This document shows positions 5,879-12,329 of a DNA stretch of 17,788 nt, piece by piece. A program made the position numbers and the translations under genes. Under the pieces are notes generated by a model. That model was not told where the DNA came from, searched no databases, and was given only the letters and a program-made list of their open reading frames with translations. How positions within the stretch are numbered: the stretch's first letter is position 1; each line of letters begins with the position of its first letter. Origin of the DNA: an uncultured Oribacterium sp. (GTDB lineage Bacteria; Bacillota; Clostridia; Lachnospirales; Lachnospiraceae); assembly GCA_902485915.1 (NCBI GenBank), contig CABTMH010000146.1, positions 1-17,788 on the forward strand. Direction: 5' to 3'.

Positions 5879-7075
5879 ATGAAATTAGCGAAGCTCGTAT
5901 CACTTGGACTTGCAGCGACGATGACCGCAGCGCTGGCAGCATGCGGCGCATCTTCTACACCGGCAGCCGGATCGTCTTCCGGAACGTCCGGCGGAAACGT
6001 CATCCGAATCGGTGTGTTTGAGCCGACGACCGGCGAGAACGGCGGTGGCGGATTCCAGGAGGTACTCGGTATGCGTTACGCAAACGAGACCCATAAGACG
6101 GTGAAAATCGGCGACACCGAGTACACGATCGAGCTTGATGAGGTCGATAATAAGTCGGATAAGACCGAGGCCGTCAGCGCAGCAAACAAGCTGGTCGGCG
6201 ATAAGGTCAGCATCGTGCTCGGCTCCTATGGCTCCGGTGTTTCCATCGCAGCCGGCCAGATTTTCGCCGATGCGAAGATCCCGGCGATCGGTGCATCCTG
6301 CACGAACCCGCAGGTTACCCAGGGGAACGACTACTACTTCAGAGTCTGCTTCCTCGACCCGTTCCAGGGTACCGTGATGGCGAACTACGCATACCAGAAC
6401 GGCTATAAGAGTGCAGCCGTCCTGACACAGCTCGGGGATGATTACTCCTCTGGCTTAGGTTCCTTCTTCAAGACCGCGTTTGAGAAGCTCGGCGGCACCA
6501 TCGTCGATGAGGAGCAGTTCCAGACGAACCAGACCGACTTTAAGGCAGTGCTCACGAACATCAAGGCAGCGAACCCGGACATCATCTTCGCACCGTCCTC
6601 CATCACGACGGCACCGCTGATCATCAAGCAGGCGAGAGAGCTCGGCATCGAGGCCCTGATCGCGGCTGGTGATACCTGGGAGAACTCCACCATCATCGAG
6701 AACGCAGGCTCCTCTGCAGAGGGCGTCGTTCTTTCCACCTTCTTCGATGAGTCCGAGCCGGCGAACGAGGAGGCGAAGTCCTTCATCACCGGTTTCAAGG
6801 AGTATCTGACCGCGAACAAGCAGTCCGATGTCATCCCGGCCGTTTCCGCCCTCGGCTATGATGCGTACCTCGCAGCATACCATGCGATCGAGAAGGCACA
6901 GTCCACCGATGGTGAGGCGATCAAGGAAGCCCTGAAGACCGTTTCCTTCGACGGCGTGACCGGCTCCGGCATCAGCTTCGATGAGAACGGAGATGCAAAC
7001 AAGGATATGGCCTTCATCAAGACCGTAAAGGATGGTAAGTTCGAGTTCCTGACCACCACCACCGTTCAGAACTGA
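5879..7075 (+). CDS. livJ: Branched-chain amino-acid ABC transporter substrate-binding lipoprotein
   Basis: The 398-residue product is the extracellular ligand-binding component. The first 21 residues are a lipoprotein signal peptide, and the lipobox L19-A-A-C22 gives the lipidated cysteine that anchors it to the outer face of the membrane. A flexible Ser/Gly/Ala linker follows (ASSTPAAGSSSGTSGG). The mature part is a type I periplasmic-binding fold (Peripla_BP_6): GVFEPTTGENGGGG near the N-terminus, VLGSYGSGVSIAAGQIFADAKIP at about residue 110, and GYDAYLAAYHAIEKA near the C-terminus. It starts 4 nt after a strong GAGGAGGAG. Being first in the operon and followed by a hairpin fits the usual excess of binding protein over permease. 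The specificity for Leu/Ile/Val is from family and operon context; other hydrophobic amino acids or amides remain possible. Confidence 0.93.
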   Translation: MKLAKLVSLGLAATMTAALAACGASSTPAAGSSSGTSGGNVIRIGVFEPTTGENGGGGFQEVLGMRYANETHKTVKIGDTEYTIELDEVDNKSDKTEAVSAANKLVGDKVSIVLGSYGSGVSIAAGQIFADAKIPAIGASCTNPQVTQGNDYYFRVCFLDPFQGTVMANYAYQNGYKSAAVLTQLGDDYSSGLGSFFKTAFEKLGGTIVDEEQFQTNQTDFKAVLTNIKAANPDIIFAPSSITTAPLIIKQARELGIEALIAAGDTWENSTIIENAGSSAEGVVLSTFFDESEPANEEAKSFITGFKEYLTANKQSDVIPAVSALGYDAYLAAYHAIEKAQSTDGEAIKEALKTVSFDGVTGSGISFDENGDANKDMAFIKTVKDGKFEFLTTTTVQN

Positions 7076-7079
7076 TCGA

Positions 7080-7105
7080 ATGCAGGAAGGACATCCTTCC
7101 TGCAT
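7080..7105 (+). terminator. Intercistronic hairpin between livJ and livH
   Basis: ATGCAGGAAGG (7080-7090) and CCTTCCTGCAT (7095-7105) form a perfect 11-bp stem with an ACAT loop, followed by the weak T-rich ATTCTATTT. It probably stops part of the transcripts or stabilises the livJ 3' end, lowering permease relative to binding protein. Confidence 0.65.
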
Positions 7106-7131
7106 ATTCTATTTATAAAGGGGAAAAACCT

Positions 7132-8013
7132 ATGTCTCTTACAACCTTCCTGCAGCAGTGTCTGACAGGTATCTCGCTCGGCGGTGCCTACGCACTGATC
7201 GCCATCGGCTACACGATGGTCTACGGCATCCTGCGTCTGATCAACTTCGCCCATGGAGATATCTTCATGATGGCTGGCTACTTCATGATTTTCGCCATGG
7301 CGTCGCTGCCATGGTACATCGCTGTTCCGGTGACACTGATCACCACCACCGCACTCGGTGTAGGCATTGAGCGCGTCGCCTATAAGCCGCTCCGTTCCGC
7401 TCCGCGTATGTCCGTCATGATCTCTGCGATCGGTGTGTCCTACCTGCTGCAGAACCTCGCGACCTATCTCTTCACCGCGCTCCCGATGGGCTATCCGGAG
7501 ATCCCGGTGCTGAAGCATGTCTATCAGATCGGCGGTCTGTCGGCCTCTTTCGTCACCTTCCTGACGCCGGTGCTGACACTCGTGCTCGTATACCTGCTCA
7601 TCACCCTGATCCAGCATACGAAGATGGGTATGGCGATGCGTGCGGTATCGAAGGACTATGAGACCGCGTCCCTCATGGGCATCGACATCAACAAAACGAT
7701 TTCCCTGACCTTCGCGATTGGTTCACTGCTCGCCGCGGTCGGCTCCATCCTGTATTTCACCGATCGTATGACCGTGTATCCGTATTCCGGCTCCCTGCCG
7801 GGCATGAAGTGCTTCGTCGCTGCCGTCTTCGGCGGGATCGGCTCGATCCCGGGTGCGGTCGTCGGCGGCTTCCTGATCGGACTCGGTGAGACGGCGCTCG
7901 TCGCCGCGGGCTACTCCACCTTCTCGGATGCCTTTACCTTCGTCATCCTGATCGTCGTGCTGCTCGTGCGGCCGACCGGACTCTTCGGTGAGAAGAGTAC
8001 GAACAAGGTCTGA
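7132..8013 (+). CDS. livH: Branched-chain amino-acid ABC transporter permease LivH
   Basis: The 293-residue protein is one of the two integral membrane subunits of the high-affinity branched-chain amino-acid transporter. It shows the BPD_transp_2 pattern: GGAYALIAIGYTMVYGILRLINFAHGD near the N-terminus, a central MAMRAVSKDYETASLMGID loop that contacts the ATPase, and GSLPGMKCFVAAVFGGIGSIPGAVVGGF at about 221-249. Roughly eight hydrophobic spans are visible and the length is normal for LivH. An AAGGGG site lies about 10 nt ahead of the ATG. The TGA stop at 8011-8013 is immediately followed by AGGAGG, which serves the small reading frame in the next gap. Confidence 0.93.
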   Translation: MSLTTFLQQCLTGISLGGAYALIAIGYTMVYGILRLINFAHGDIFMMAGYFMIFAMASLPWYIAVPVTLITTTALGVGIERVAYKPLRSAPRMSVMISAIGVSYLLQNLATYLFTALPMGYPEIPVLKHVYQIGGLSASFVTFLTPVLTLVLVYLLITLIQHTKMGMAMRAVSKDYETASLMGIDINKTISLTFAIGSLLAAVGSILYFTDRMTVYPYSGSLPGMKCFVAAVFGGIGSIPGAVVGGFLIGLGETALVAAGYSTFSDAFTFVILIVVLLVRPTGLFGEKSTNKV

Positions 8014-8028
8014 GGAGGCGTGAAGAAG

Positions 8029-8157
8029 ATGTATATGAACGATAAGATCGAAAGCGTCCAGCTGCGGTGCAGATACGCATGCCGGCACGAGATGAGACAT
8101 GATCTGAAGACCTGCTGCAGCCTGCAGCAGCGGCGCGAGGGAGGTGCCCTGAGATGA
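8029..8157 (+). CDS. Possible small protein, 42 aa, spanning the livH-livM gap
   Basis: An ATG at 8029 lies 10 nt after AGGAGG (8013-8018). The frame stays open to TGA at 8155-8157, overlapping the livM start as ATGA. The peptide would be basic with four cysteines (C14, C18, C29, C30; CRYACRH and KTCC), with no membrane span. Translation could couple livH to livM across the gap. Against it, the codons are less biased than those of livH and livM, with AGA used, and the tract from 8112 to 8130 is an inverted repeat (CTGCTGCA/TGCAGCAG). It may be a real microprotein, a coupling ORF without a useful product, or chance. I know of no homologue. Confidence 0.35.
   Translation: MYMNDKIESVQLRCRYACRHEMRHDLKTCCSLQQRREGGALR
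8112..8130 (+). promoter_or_regulatory. Small hairpin ahead of livM
   Basis: CTGCTGCA (8112-8119) pairs exactly with TGCAGCAG (8123-8130) around GCC. It ends 8 nt before the livM ribosome binding site GGGAGG (8139-8144), so it could expose or limit that site. Confidence 0.35.
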
Positions 8158-9254
8158 AAGTAAACCTGAACATGACGCCGGAGAAGCGCAGAAACACCAT
8201 CCTGAGCCTCCTGCTGATCGCGGCGATCCTCGGGGTCTGTGCCTTCCTGGACGCGAACAAATACAGCTATAATTATGCAATTTCCATCATCGAGCGTTCG
8301 ATGATCTATGCGGTCGTCGCGGTGTCCATGAACCTCGTGAACGGCTTCACGGGTCTGTTCTCTTTGGGCCAGGCCGGCTTCATGGCGCTCGGTGCGTATG
8401 TGACCGCGATTCTCACGATCCCGGTCGACCAGCGTGCTTCCGTGTACTACATCTCCGGTATCCATCCGGCGATCGCGAACCTGCACGCCCCGATCCTCGT
8501 GGCGCTGATCCTCGGTGGCCTCGTCGCGGCGGCCTTCGCGGCCCTCATCGGTATCCCGGTGCTCCGTCTCAAGTCCGACTACCTCGCGATCGCGACCCTC
8601 GGTTTCGCAGAGATCATCCGTGCGCTGATCTCCGCCCCGCAGCTCGATACCATCACGAACGGCTCGTATGGCCTCAAGTCCATCCCGGGCTTCTCGAGTT
8701 TATTCCAGGTGCTTGCGCTTACGGTCGCCTGCATTGGCCTCATGGTACTCCTGATCAACTCGTCCTTCGGACGGATGTTTAAGGCGGTCCGCGAGGATGA
8801 GATTGCGGCCGAGGCGATGGGCATCAACCTGTTTAAGACGAAGGAGCTGTCGTTCGTGATTTCGTCCTTCTTCGCCGGCGTCAGTGGCGGCATGCTCGCG
8901 ATGTTCATGCGCTCCATCGACAGTAAGACCTTCCAGGTGTCCCTCACCTACGATATCCTGCTGATCGTCGTCATCGGCGGCATCGGCTCCGTGACCGGCT
9001 CCGTGCTGGGTGCGTTCCTCGTGACCGCCGGCCGTGAGCTGCTCCGCTTCTTCGATGAGCCGCTCTATATCGGCAGCATCAGCATCCCGCTGTTCCGTCC
9101 GGGCTTCCGCATGGTGATTTTCTCCATCCTCCTGATGGTGGTCGTACTGTTCTACTCCCGCGGCCTCATGGGCACGAGCGAATTCAGCTGGAACGGCATC
9201 CTCGGCTTCTTCCGAGGGCTCGGTAAGAAAAAGAAAGCGAGGGGGAAGGTATGA
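8154..9254 (+). CDS. livM: Branched-chain amino-acid ABC transporter permease LivM
   Basis: The 366-residue product is the second permease subunit. It has a short polar N-terminus, a first span at about 15-32, and the LivM signature MNLVNGFTGLFSLGQAGFMALGAYVTA at 59-85. The ATPase-contact loop FGRMFKAVREDEIAAEAMGIN and the late VVIGGIGSVTGSVLGAF segment are also present. Its lysine-rich end (GLGKKKKARGKV) is cytoplasmic. GGGAGG at 8139-8144, 9 nt from the ATG, supports this start. The stop codon overlaps the first codon of the small frame at 9251 as ATGA. It pairs with LivH to form the channel for the substrate delivered by LivJ. Confidence 0.93.
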   Translation: MKVNLNMTPEKRRNTILSLLLIAAILGVCAFLDANKYSYNYAISIIERSMIYAVVAVSMNLVNGFTGLFSLGQAGFMALGAYVTAILTIPVDQRASVYYISGIHPAIANLHAPILVALILGGLVAAAFAALIGIPVLRLKSDYLAIATLGFAEIIRALISAPQLDTITNGSYGLKSIPGFSSLFQVLALTVACIGLMVLLINSSFGRMFKAVREDEIAAEAMGINLFKTKELSFVISSFFAGVSGGMLAMFMRSIDSKTFQVSLTYDILLIVVIGGIGSVTGSVLGAFLVTAGRELLRFFDEPLYIGSISIPLFRPGFRMVIFSILLMVVVLFYSRGLMGTSEFSWNGILGFFRGLGKKKKARGKV

Positions 9255-9355
9255 GTGAGATGAAAAAGCCGGACCTTCGTATCGGTAGTGCGCATGCGTC
9301 TGCGCTTTATATAGGAAAGAAAACAGTGAAAGAAGTGGAGGAGAGAGATGAGTGA
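9251..9355 (+). CDS. Possible small protein, 34 aa, spanning the livM-livG gap
   Basis: The frame begins with an ATG that overlaps the livM stop as ATGA, behind GGGGGAAGG (9241-9249), and stays open until TGA at 9353-9355, 8 nt inside livG. The peptide would start MSEMKKPDLRIG and end KEVEERDE, charged and without a membrane span. The layout is that of a translationally coupled frame that would carry ribosomes across the gap to the strong livG site GGAGGAG (9337-9343). Being only 34 codons it could be open by chance; the codon choice does not settle it. Confidence 0.3.
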   Translation: MSEMKKPDLRIGSAHASALYIGKKTVKEVEERDE

Positions 9356-10139
9356 AGTAAAAGAAAATGTCCTCCAGATGGAGAACGTCGTCATGCAGTT
9401 CGGTGGCGTACGCGCGATCGATGGTCTCTCACTCGAGGTCAACCGCGGCGAGATCGTCGCCCTGATCGGTCCGAACGGTGCCGGCAAGACGACGGCGTTT
9501 AACTGCATCACCGGCATCTATACCCCGACGTCCGGCGCCGTGAAGTTCGACGGCCGCGATCTCCGTGGGAACGCACCGGATGCCATCACGAAGCTCGGCA
9601 TCGCCCGGACCTTCCAGAACATCCGTCTCTTCTCGAATCTGACGGTCTTCGATAACGTCCTCATCGCCGAGCATCTCCGTGCGAAGGACAATGTCTTCAG
9701 CGCGACGCTGCGCCTGAACCGGAAGGAAGAGGAGCGCATGCGGGCAGAGACCGAGCAGCTTCTGCGGGAGCAGGGACTCTATGAGTACAGGGACGATATC
9801 GCTTCGAGCCTTCCGTACGGACTCCAGCGCCGTCTCGAGATCGCACGCGCACTCGCGACGAAGCCGGATCTGCTGCTGCTCGATGAGCCGGCGGCCGGCA
9901 TGAACCCGCAGGAGACGCAGGAGCTGACCGACTTCATCGTGAAGATCCGGGACCAGTATCATCTGTCCATCTTCATGATCGAGCATCACATGGACCTCGT
10001 CATGCAGATCTCGGAGCGCATCTACGTGCTGAATTTCGGAAAGCTCATCGCGCATGGCACCCCGGATGAGATCCAGAATAACCAGGAGGTCATCGACGCT
10101 TACTTAGGAGGTTCAGACGATGCGGAAGACGAAGCATGA
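9348..10139 (+). CDS. livG: Branched-chain amino-acid ABC transporter ATP-binding protein LivG
   Basis: The 263-residue product is one of the two ATPases that power uptake at the cytoplasmic face. It contains Walker A GPNGAGKTT (41-49), the LivG-type signature LPYGLQRRLEIARAL (155-169), Walker B LLLLDE (175-180) and the switch histidine in IEHHMD (H213). The stretch PAAGMNPQET after Walker B is typical of LivG and not of LivF. The start is backed by GGAGGAG 4-10 nt upstream. The C-terminus (GGSDDAEDEA) is acidic, and its last codons contain both a strong AGGAGG and the ATG of the next small frame. Confidence 0.94.
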   Translation: MSEVKENVLQMENVVMQFGGVRAIDGLSLEVNRGEIVALIGPNGAGKTTAFNCITGIYTPTSGAVKFDGRDLRGNAPDAITKLGIARTFQNIRLFSNLTVFDNVLIAEHLRAKDNVFSATLRLNRKEEERMRAETEQLLREQGLYEYRDDIASSLPYGLQRRLEIARALATKPDLLLLDEPAAGMNPQETQELTDFIVKIRDQYHLSIFMIEHHMDLVMQISERIYVLNFGKLIAHGTPDEIQNNQEVIDAYLGGSDDAEDEA

Positions 10140-10284
10140 GCACCCGGATGGCAGCGGTGAAGCTGGTCTTCGGATGCAGGTCATGAAGCACGCTCGAAGA
10201 GCGGCAGAAAGCATCGGACTGGCGGGACGATATGTCGCGGACAGGCCAGAGATGAGAGAGAACAAGGGAGACACAACATGCTGA
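10120..10284 (+). CDS. Possible small protein, 54 aa, spanning the livG-livF gap
   Basis: This is the best supported of the three gap-spanning frames. Its ATG at 10120 lies 8 nt behind a perfect AGGAGG (10106-10111) that sits inside the last codons of livG, where no other start needs it. The frame runs 54 codons to TGA at 10282-10284, overlapping the livF start by 7 nt. The peptide (MRKTKHEHPD at the start, MKHARRAAESIGLAGRYVAD in the middle) is strongly basic and has a possible amphipathic helix at about 20-40. Arg codons CGA, AGA and AGG are used, unlike the CGC/CGT of livG and livF, which weakens the coding case. No family recognised. A ribosome-coupling role without a functional product is the main alternative. 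Confidence 0.4.
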   Translation: MRKTKHEHPDGSGEAGLRMQVMKHARRAAESIGLAGRYVADRPEMRENKGDTTC

Positions 10285-10985
10285 AAGTAGAGAATCTGAA
10301 AATTCATTACGGTGGCATCGAAGCGGTGAAGGGCATCAGCTTCGATGTGCCGGATCACTCCATCGTCACCCTGATCGGTGCGAACGGCGCCGGCAAGTCC
10401 TCGACGCTGCGATCGATTTCCGGACTGGTGAAAGCGAGCGAAGGAAGCATCCTCTTCGACGGCGAGGATATCACGCACATGCCGACCGCGAAGCGTGTGG
10501 AGAAGGGCATCGTCCTCTGCCCGGAGGGACGTCACGTCTTCCCGGATATGACCGTCCTCGAGAACATCAAAATCGGTGCATACCTCCGAAACGACGCCCT
10601 CGACGCGGACATCGAGGAAATCTACGGCATGTTCCCGCGACTGAAGGAGCGCTCCTGGCAGCTCGCCGGCACCCTGTCCGGTGGTGAGCAGCAGATGCTC
10701 GCCGTCGCCCGCTCCCTCATGTCGAAGCCGAAGATCATGATGCTCGACGAGCCGTCCCTCGGTCTCGCCCCGATCATCGTGCGCGAGATTTTCTCCATCA
10801 TCCAGCGCATCAACGAAACGCATGGCACCACGATCCTGCTCATCGAGCAGAACGCGAACATGGCGCTCAAGGTCGCACATCAGGCCTACGTCATGGAGAC
10901 CGGTCGCATCACCCTCTCCGGCACCGGTGCCGAGCTCCTCGCAAACGACGACATCCAGGCCGCCTACCTCGGAAAGAAGAAGTGA
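10278..10985 (+). CDS. livF: Branched-chain amino-acid ABC transporter ATP-binding protein LivF
   Basis: The 235-residue product is the second ATPase. It has Walker A GANGAGKSS (34-42), the signature LSGGEQQMLAVARSL (133-147), Walker B IMMLDE (153-158) and the LivF-typical IEQN (Q191 in place of the switch histidine). The length and the segment GIVLCPEGRHVFPDMTVLENI are characteristic. AAGGGAG (10264-10270) lies 7 nt ahead of the start. It closes the operon and is followed at once by a terminator. With LivG it forms the ATPase pair of the transporter. Confidence 0.94.
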   Translation: MLKVENLKIHYGGIEAVKGISFDVPDHSIVTLIGANGAGKSSTLRSISGLVKASEGSILFDGEDITHMPTAKRVEKGIVLCPEGRHVFPDMTVLENIKIGAYLRNDALDADIEEIYGMFPRLKERSWQLAGTLSGGEQQMLAVARSLMSKPKIMMLDEPSLGLAPIIVREIFSIIQRINETHGTTILLIEQNANMALKVAHQAYVMETGRITLSGTGAELLANDDIQAAYLGKKK

Positions 10986-10994
10986 AACAGATGA

Positions 10995-11036
10995 AAGGCA
11001 CAGGGAATCACCAGAGTCCCTGCGCCTTGTTTTTTT
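10995..11036 (+). terminator. Rho-independent terminator of the liv operon
   Basis: AAGGCACAGGGA (10995-11006) pairs with TCCCTGCGCCTT (11017-11028), 11 of 12 positions, with a 10-nt loop. A run of seven T follows at 11030-11036. It begins 9 nt after the livF stop. Confidence 0.9.
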
Positions 11037-11049
11037 CCTGAAACGGGGC

Positions 11050-11078
11050 TTGTATTACGATATCGAATTTGCTATTAT
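11050..11078 (+). promoter_or_regulatory. dapF: Probable dapF promoter
   Basis: TTGTAT (11050-11055) and TATTAT (11073-11078) are 17 bp apart in an AT-rich stretch directly after the liv terminator. Transcription would begin near 11085, leaving an untranslated leader of about 145 nt. Confidence 0.6.
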
Positions 11079-11090
11079 ATTAAAAATTTG

Positions 11091-11182
11091 TGTACAGATG
11101 GCTTCCGAAGGATCCAACTACAGCTTTTTCTTAGGTGGGAAGAGAGGTAATTGGACTTGTGGGATGCCATAAGCTATGTACA
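11091..11182 (+). promoter_or_regulatory. Self-complementary dapF leader, no known riboswitch recognised
   Basis: TGTACA at 11091-11096 can pair with TGTACA at 11177-11182, and inside it ATGGC (11098-11102) pairs with GCCAT (11166-11170). This closes a domain of about 90 nt containing G-rich loops. I looked for the lysine riboswitch and T-box signatures and found neither. A 24-codon frame from 11098 to 11172 lies within it but has no ribosome binding site. Confidence 0.3.
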
Positions 11183-11228
11183 TAAGTGGTTCTACATACT
11201 TACAGGCTTAGCTCGAAAAGGACATAAG

Positions 11229-12068
11229 ATGAAATTTACAAAGATGCAGGGTTGCGGAAACGACTATGTATATGTAAATTGCTTTTCCGAACAGCTGAAG
11301 GATCCGTCGGCGCTGGCGAAGCGCATCGCAGATCGGCACTATGGTGTCGGTGGCGACGGACTGATCCTGATTGAACCGTCAGACAGGGCAGATGCGTACA
11401 TGCATATGTTTAACCTCGACGGATCGGAGGGCAATATGTGCGGCAACGGGATCCGTTGTGTCGCCAAGTTTATCTATGATCACGGCATCATCCCCGCTGA
11501 TCGAACAGAAGCAGTCATCGATACCAAATCGGGACTTAAGAACATAAAGCTTTATACAGAAAATGGGGTTATGACCCGCGCGACGGTGGATATGGGCGTG
11601 GCGAAGCTGACATCAGAGCTTCCGGAAGATATCACTGTTCACGGGATGCATCTTCATTTCATCGGAATCGATGTCGGAAATCCGCATGCGGTATATTTCC
11701 TTTCAGATAATCCGGAGCTTTGTGTTTCTCAGGTCTCTGATTTGGATTTTCTTTTATATGGGCATGATTTTGAGACCCATCCGCGTTTTCCAGAGAAGGT
11801 GAACTCCGAGTTCATCCGGATCATCTCGGATACCGAGATCGACTTCCGTGTCTGGGAGCGTGGCTCCGGAGAGACCCTCGCCTGCGGAACCGGTGCGACG
11901 GCTGCAGTGGCCGCCGGTTGCCTCGCAGGGAAGCTTCGGAAGGATGCCGATGTGCTCGTTCACCTCGTGGGTGGCGACCTCATGATTCGCTACGATTCTG
12001 AGACGGGACATGGTTTCATGACCGGACCGGCCGTCGAAGTCTTCACCGGGGATTATCCACTGGCTTAG
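11229..12068 (+). CDS. dapF: Diaminopimelate epimerase
   Basis: The 279-residue enzyme converts LL- to meso-diaminopimelate, a precursor of lysine and of the peptidoglycan cross-bridge, in the cytosol without a cofactor. The N-terminus MKFTKMQGCGNDYVYVN is the family standard and fixes the start at 11229, behind AAAGGA; a longer frame from a TTG at 11151 is rejected. The two catalytic cysteines are C71 in GNMCGNGIRC and C219 in ETLACGTGATA, with the substrate-binding GGDG (41-44) also present. Base composition changes within the gene: stretches of 60 bp in the first two thirds have 35-47% GC (for example 21 G/C at 11701-11760) while 11881-11940 has 43 of 60. That suggests a mosaic or uneven codon selection. 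It forms its own unit, with a promoter after the liv terminator. Confidence 0.96.
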   Translation: MKFTKMQGCGNDYVYVNCFSEQLKDPSALAKRIADRHYGVGGDGLILIEPSDRADAYMHMFNLDGSEGNMCGNGIRCVAKFIYDHGIIPADRTEAVIDTKSGLKNIKLYTENGVMTRATVDMGVAKLTSELPEDITVHGMHLHFIGIDVGNPHAVYFLSDNPELCVSQVSDLDFLLYGHDFETHPRFPEKVNSEFIRIISDTEIDFRVWERGSGETLACGTGATAAVAAGCLAGKLRKDADVLVHLVGGDLMIRYDSETGHGFMTGPAVEVFTGDYPLA

Positions 12069-12160
12069 TGACTGTTTACGGACATCGCTCGGATTCCTGC
12101 GCGGGTACCTCTGAGATAGCACGGACGACTTTCGCGCGCAGGAAATCCTCGCTATGCCCT

Positions 12161-12184
12161 GGCAAAGGTGCTTCGCACCTTGCC
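12161..12184 (+). repeat. Small hairpin next to the palindrome
   Basis: GGCAAAGGTGC (12161-12171) pairs with GCACCTTGCC (12175-12184) around TTC with one bulged A. No U-run follows. It abuts the 62-bp palindrome on its left side. Confidence 0.55.
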
Positions 12185-12246
12185 CACCCGTGGGTTTCAA
12201 GTCCAGATGAAGATATATCTTCATCCGGACTTGAAACCCACGGGTG
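12185..12246. repeat. 62-bp near-perfect palindrome without a loop
   Basis: Two 31-bp arms meet at 12215/12216. The outer 20 bp (from CACCCGTGGG on the left to CCCACGGGTG on the right) and the inner 10 bp (GATGAAGATA/TATCTTCATC) are perfect; only 12205/12226 mismatches. There is no spacer and no U-tract after it, so an ordinary terminator is not the best explanation. It could extrude as a cruciform or fold into a very stable RNA hairpin, and may block read-through from dapF. Confidence 0.9.
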
Positions 12247-12260
12247 TAAACAGATAATAT
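12231..12260 (+). promoter_or_regulatory. Candidate carAB promoter using the palindrome's right arm
   Basis: TTGAAA (12231-12236) lies within the right arm of the palindrome. GATAAT at 12253-12258 (16-bp spacing) or TAATAT at 12255-12260 (18-bp) would be the -10 box. The leader to carA would be about 65 nt. No PyrR-binding loop was recognised in it. Confidence 0.4.
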
Positions 12261-12329
12261 ATAAGAAGAAACCTGTGCAAGTAACTGAAGTTAGTAACCA
12301 TTCACCATGTAATGATAGAAGGAGAAACA

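Larger units (their letters stand above)
12070..12255. repeat. Structured intergenic element with inverted ends, copy 3 (long variant)
   Basis: CTGTTTAC (12072-12079) is the reverse complement of GTAAACAG (12246-12253), and the ends resemble those of the elements at 246-323 and 413-472 (TACTGTTCAC). Within it are a stem of TTCCTGCGCG (12094-12103) with CGCGCAGGAA (12135-12144), a hairpin at 12161-12184 and a 62-bp palindrome. Together these fill the whole gap between dapF and the carA leader. Membership of the same family is an inference from the ends only. Confidence 0.5.

Noticed and set aside
11098..11172. 24-codon frame in the dapF leader as a leader peptide
   Set aside because: There is no Shine-Dalgarno, no run of Lys or other regulatory codons, and no terminator/antiterminator pair after it.
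11085..11228. Lysine riboswitch or T-box ahead of dapF
   Set aside because: The leader is too short and lacks the conserved lysine-element loops and the T-box GGTGGNACCGCG-type sequence.
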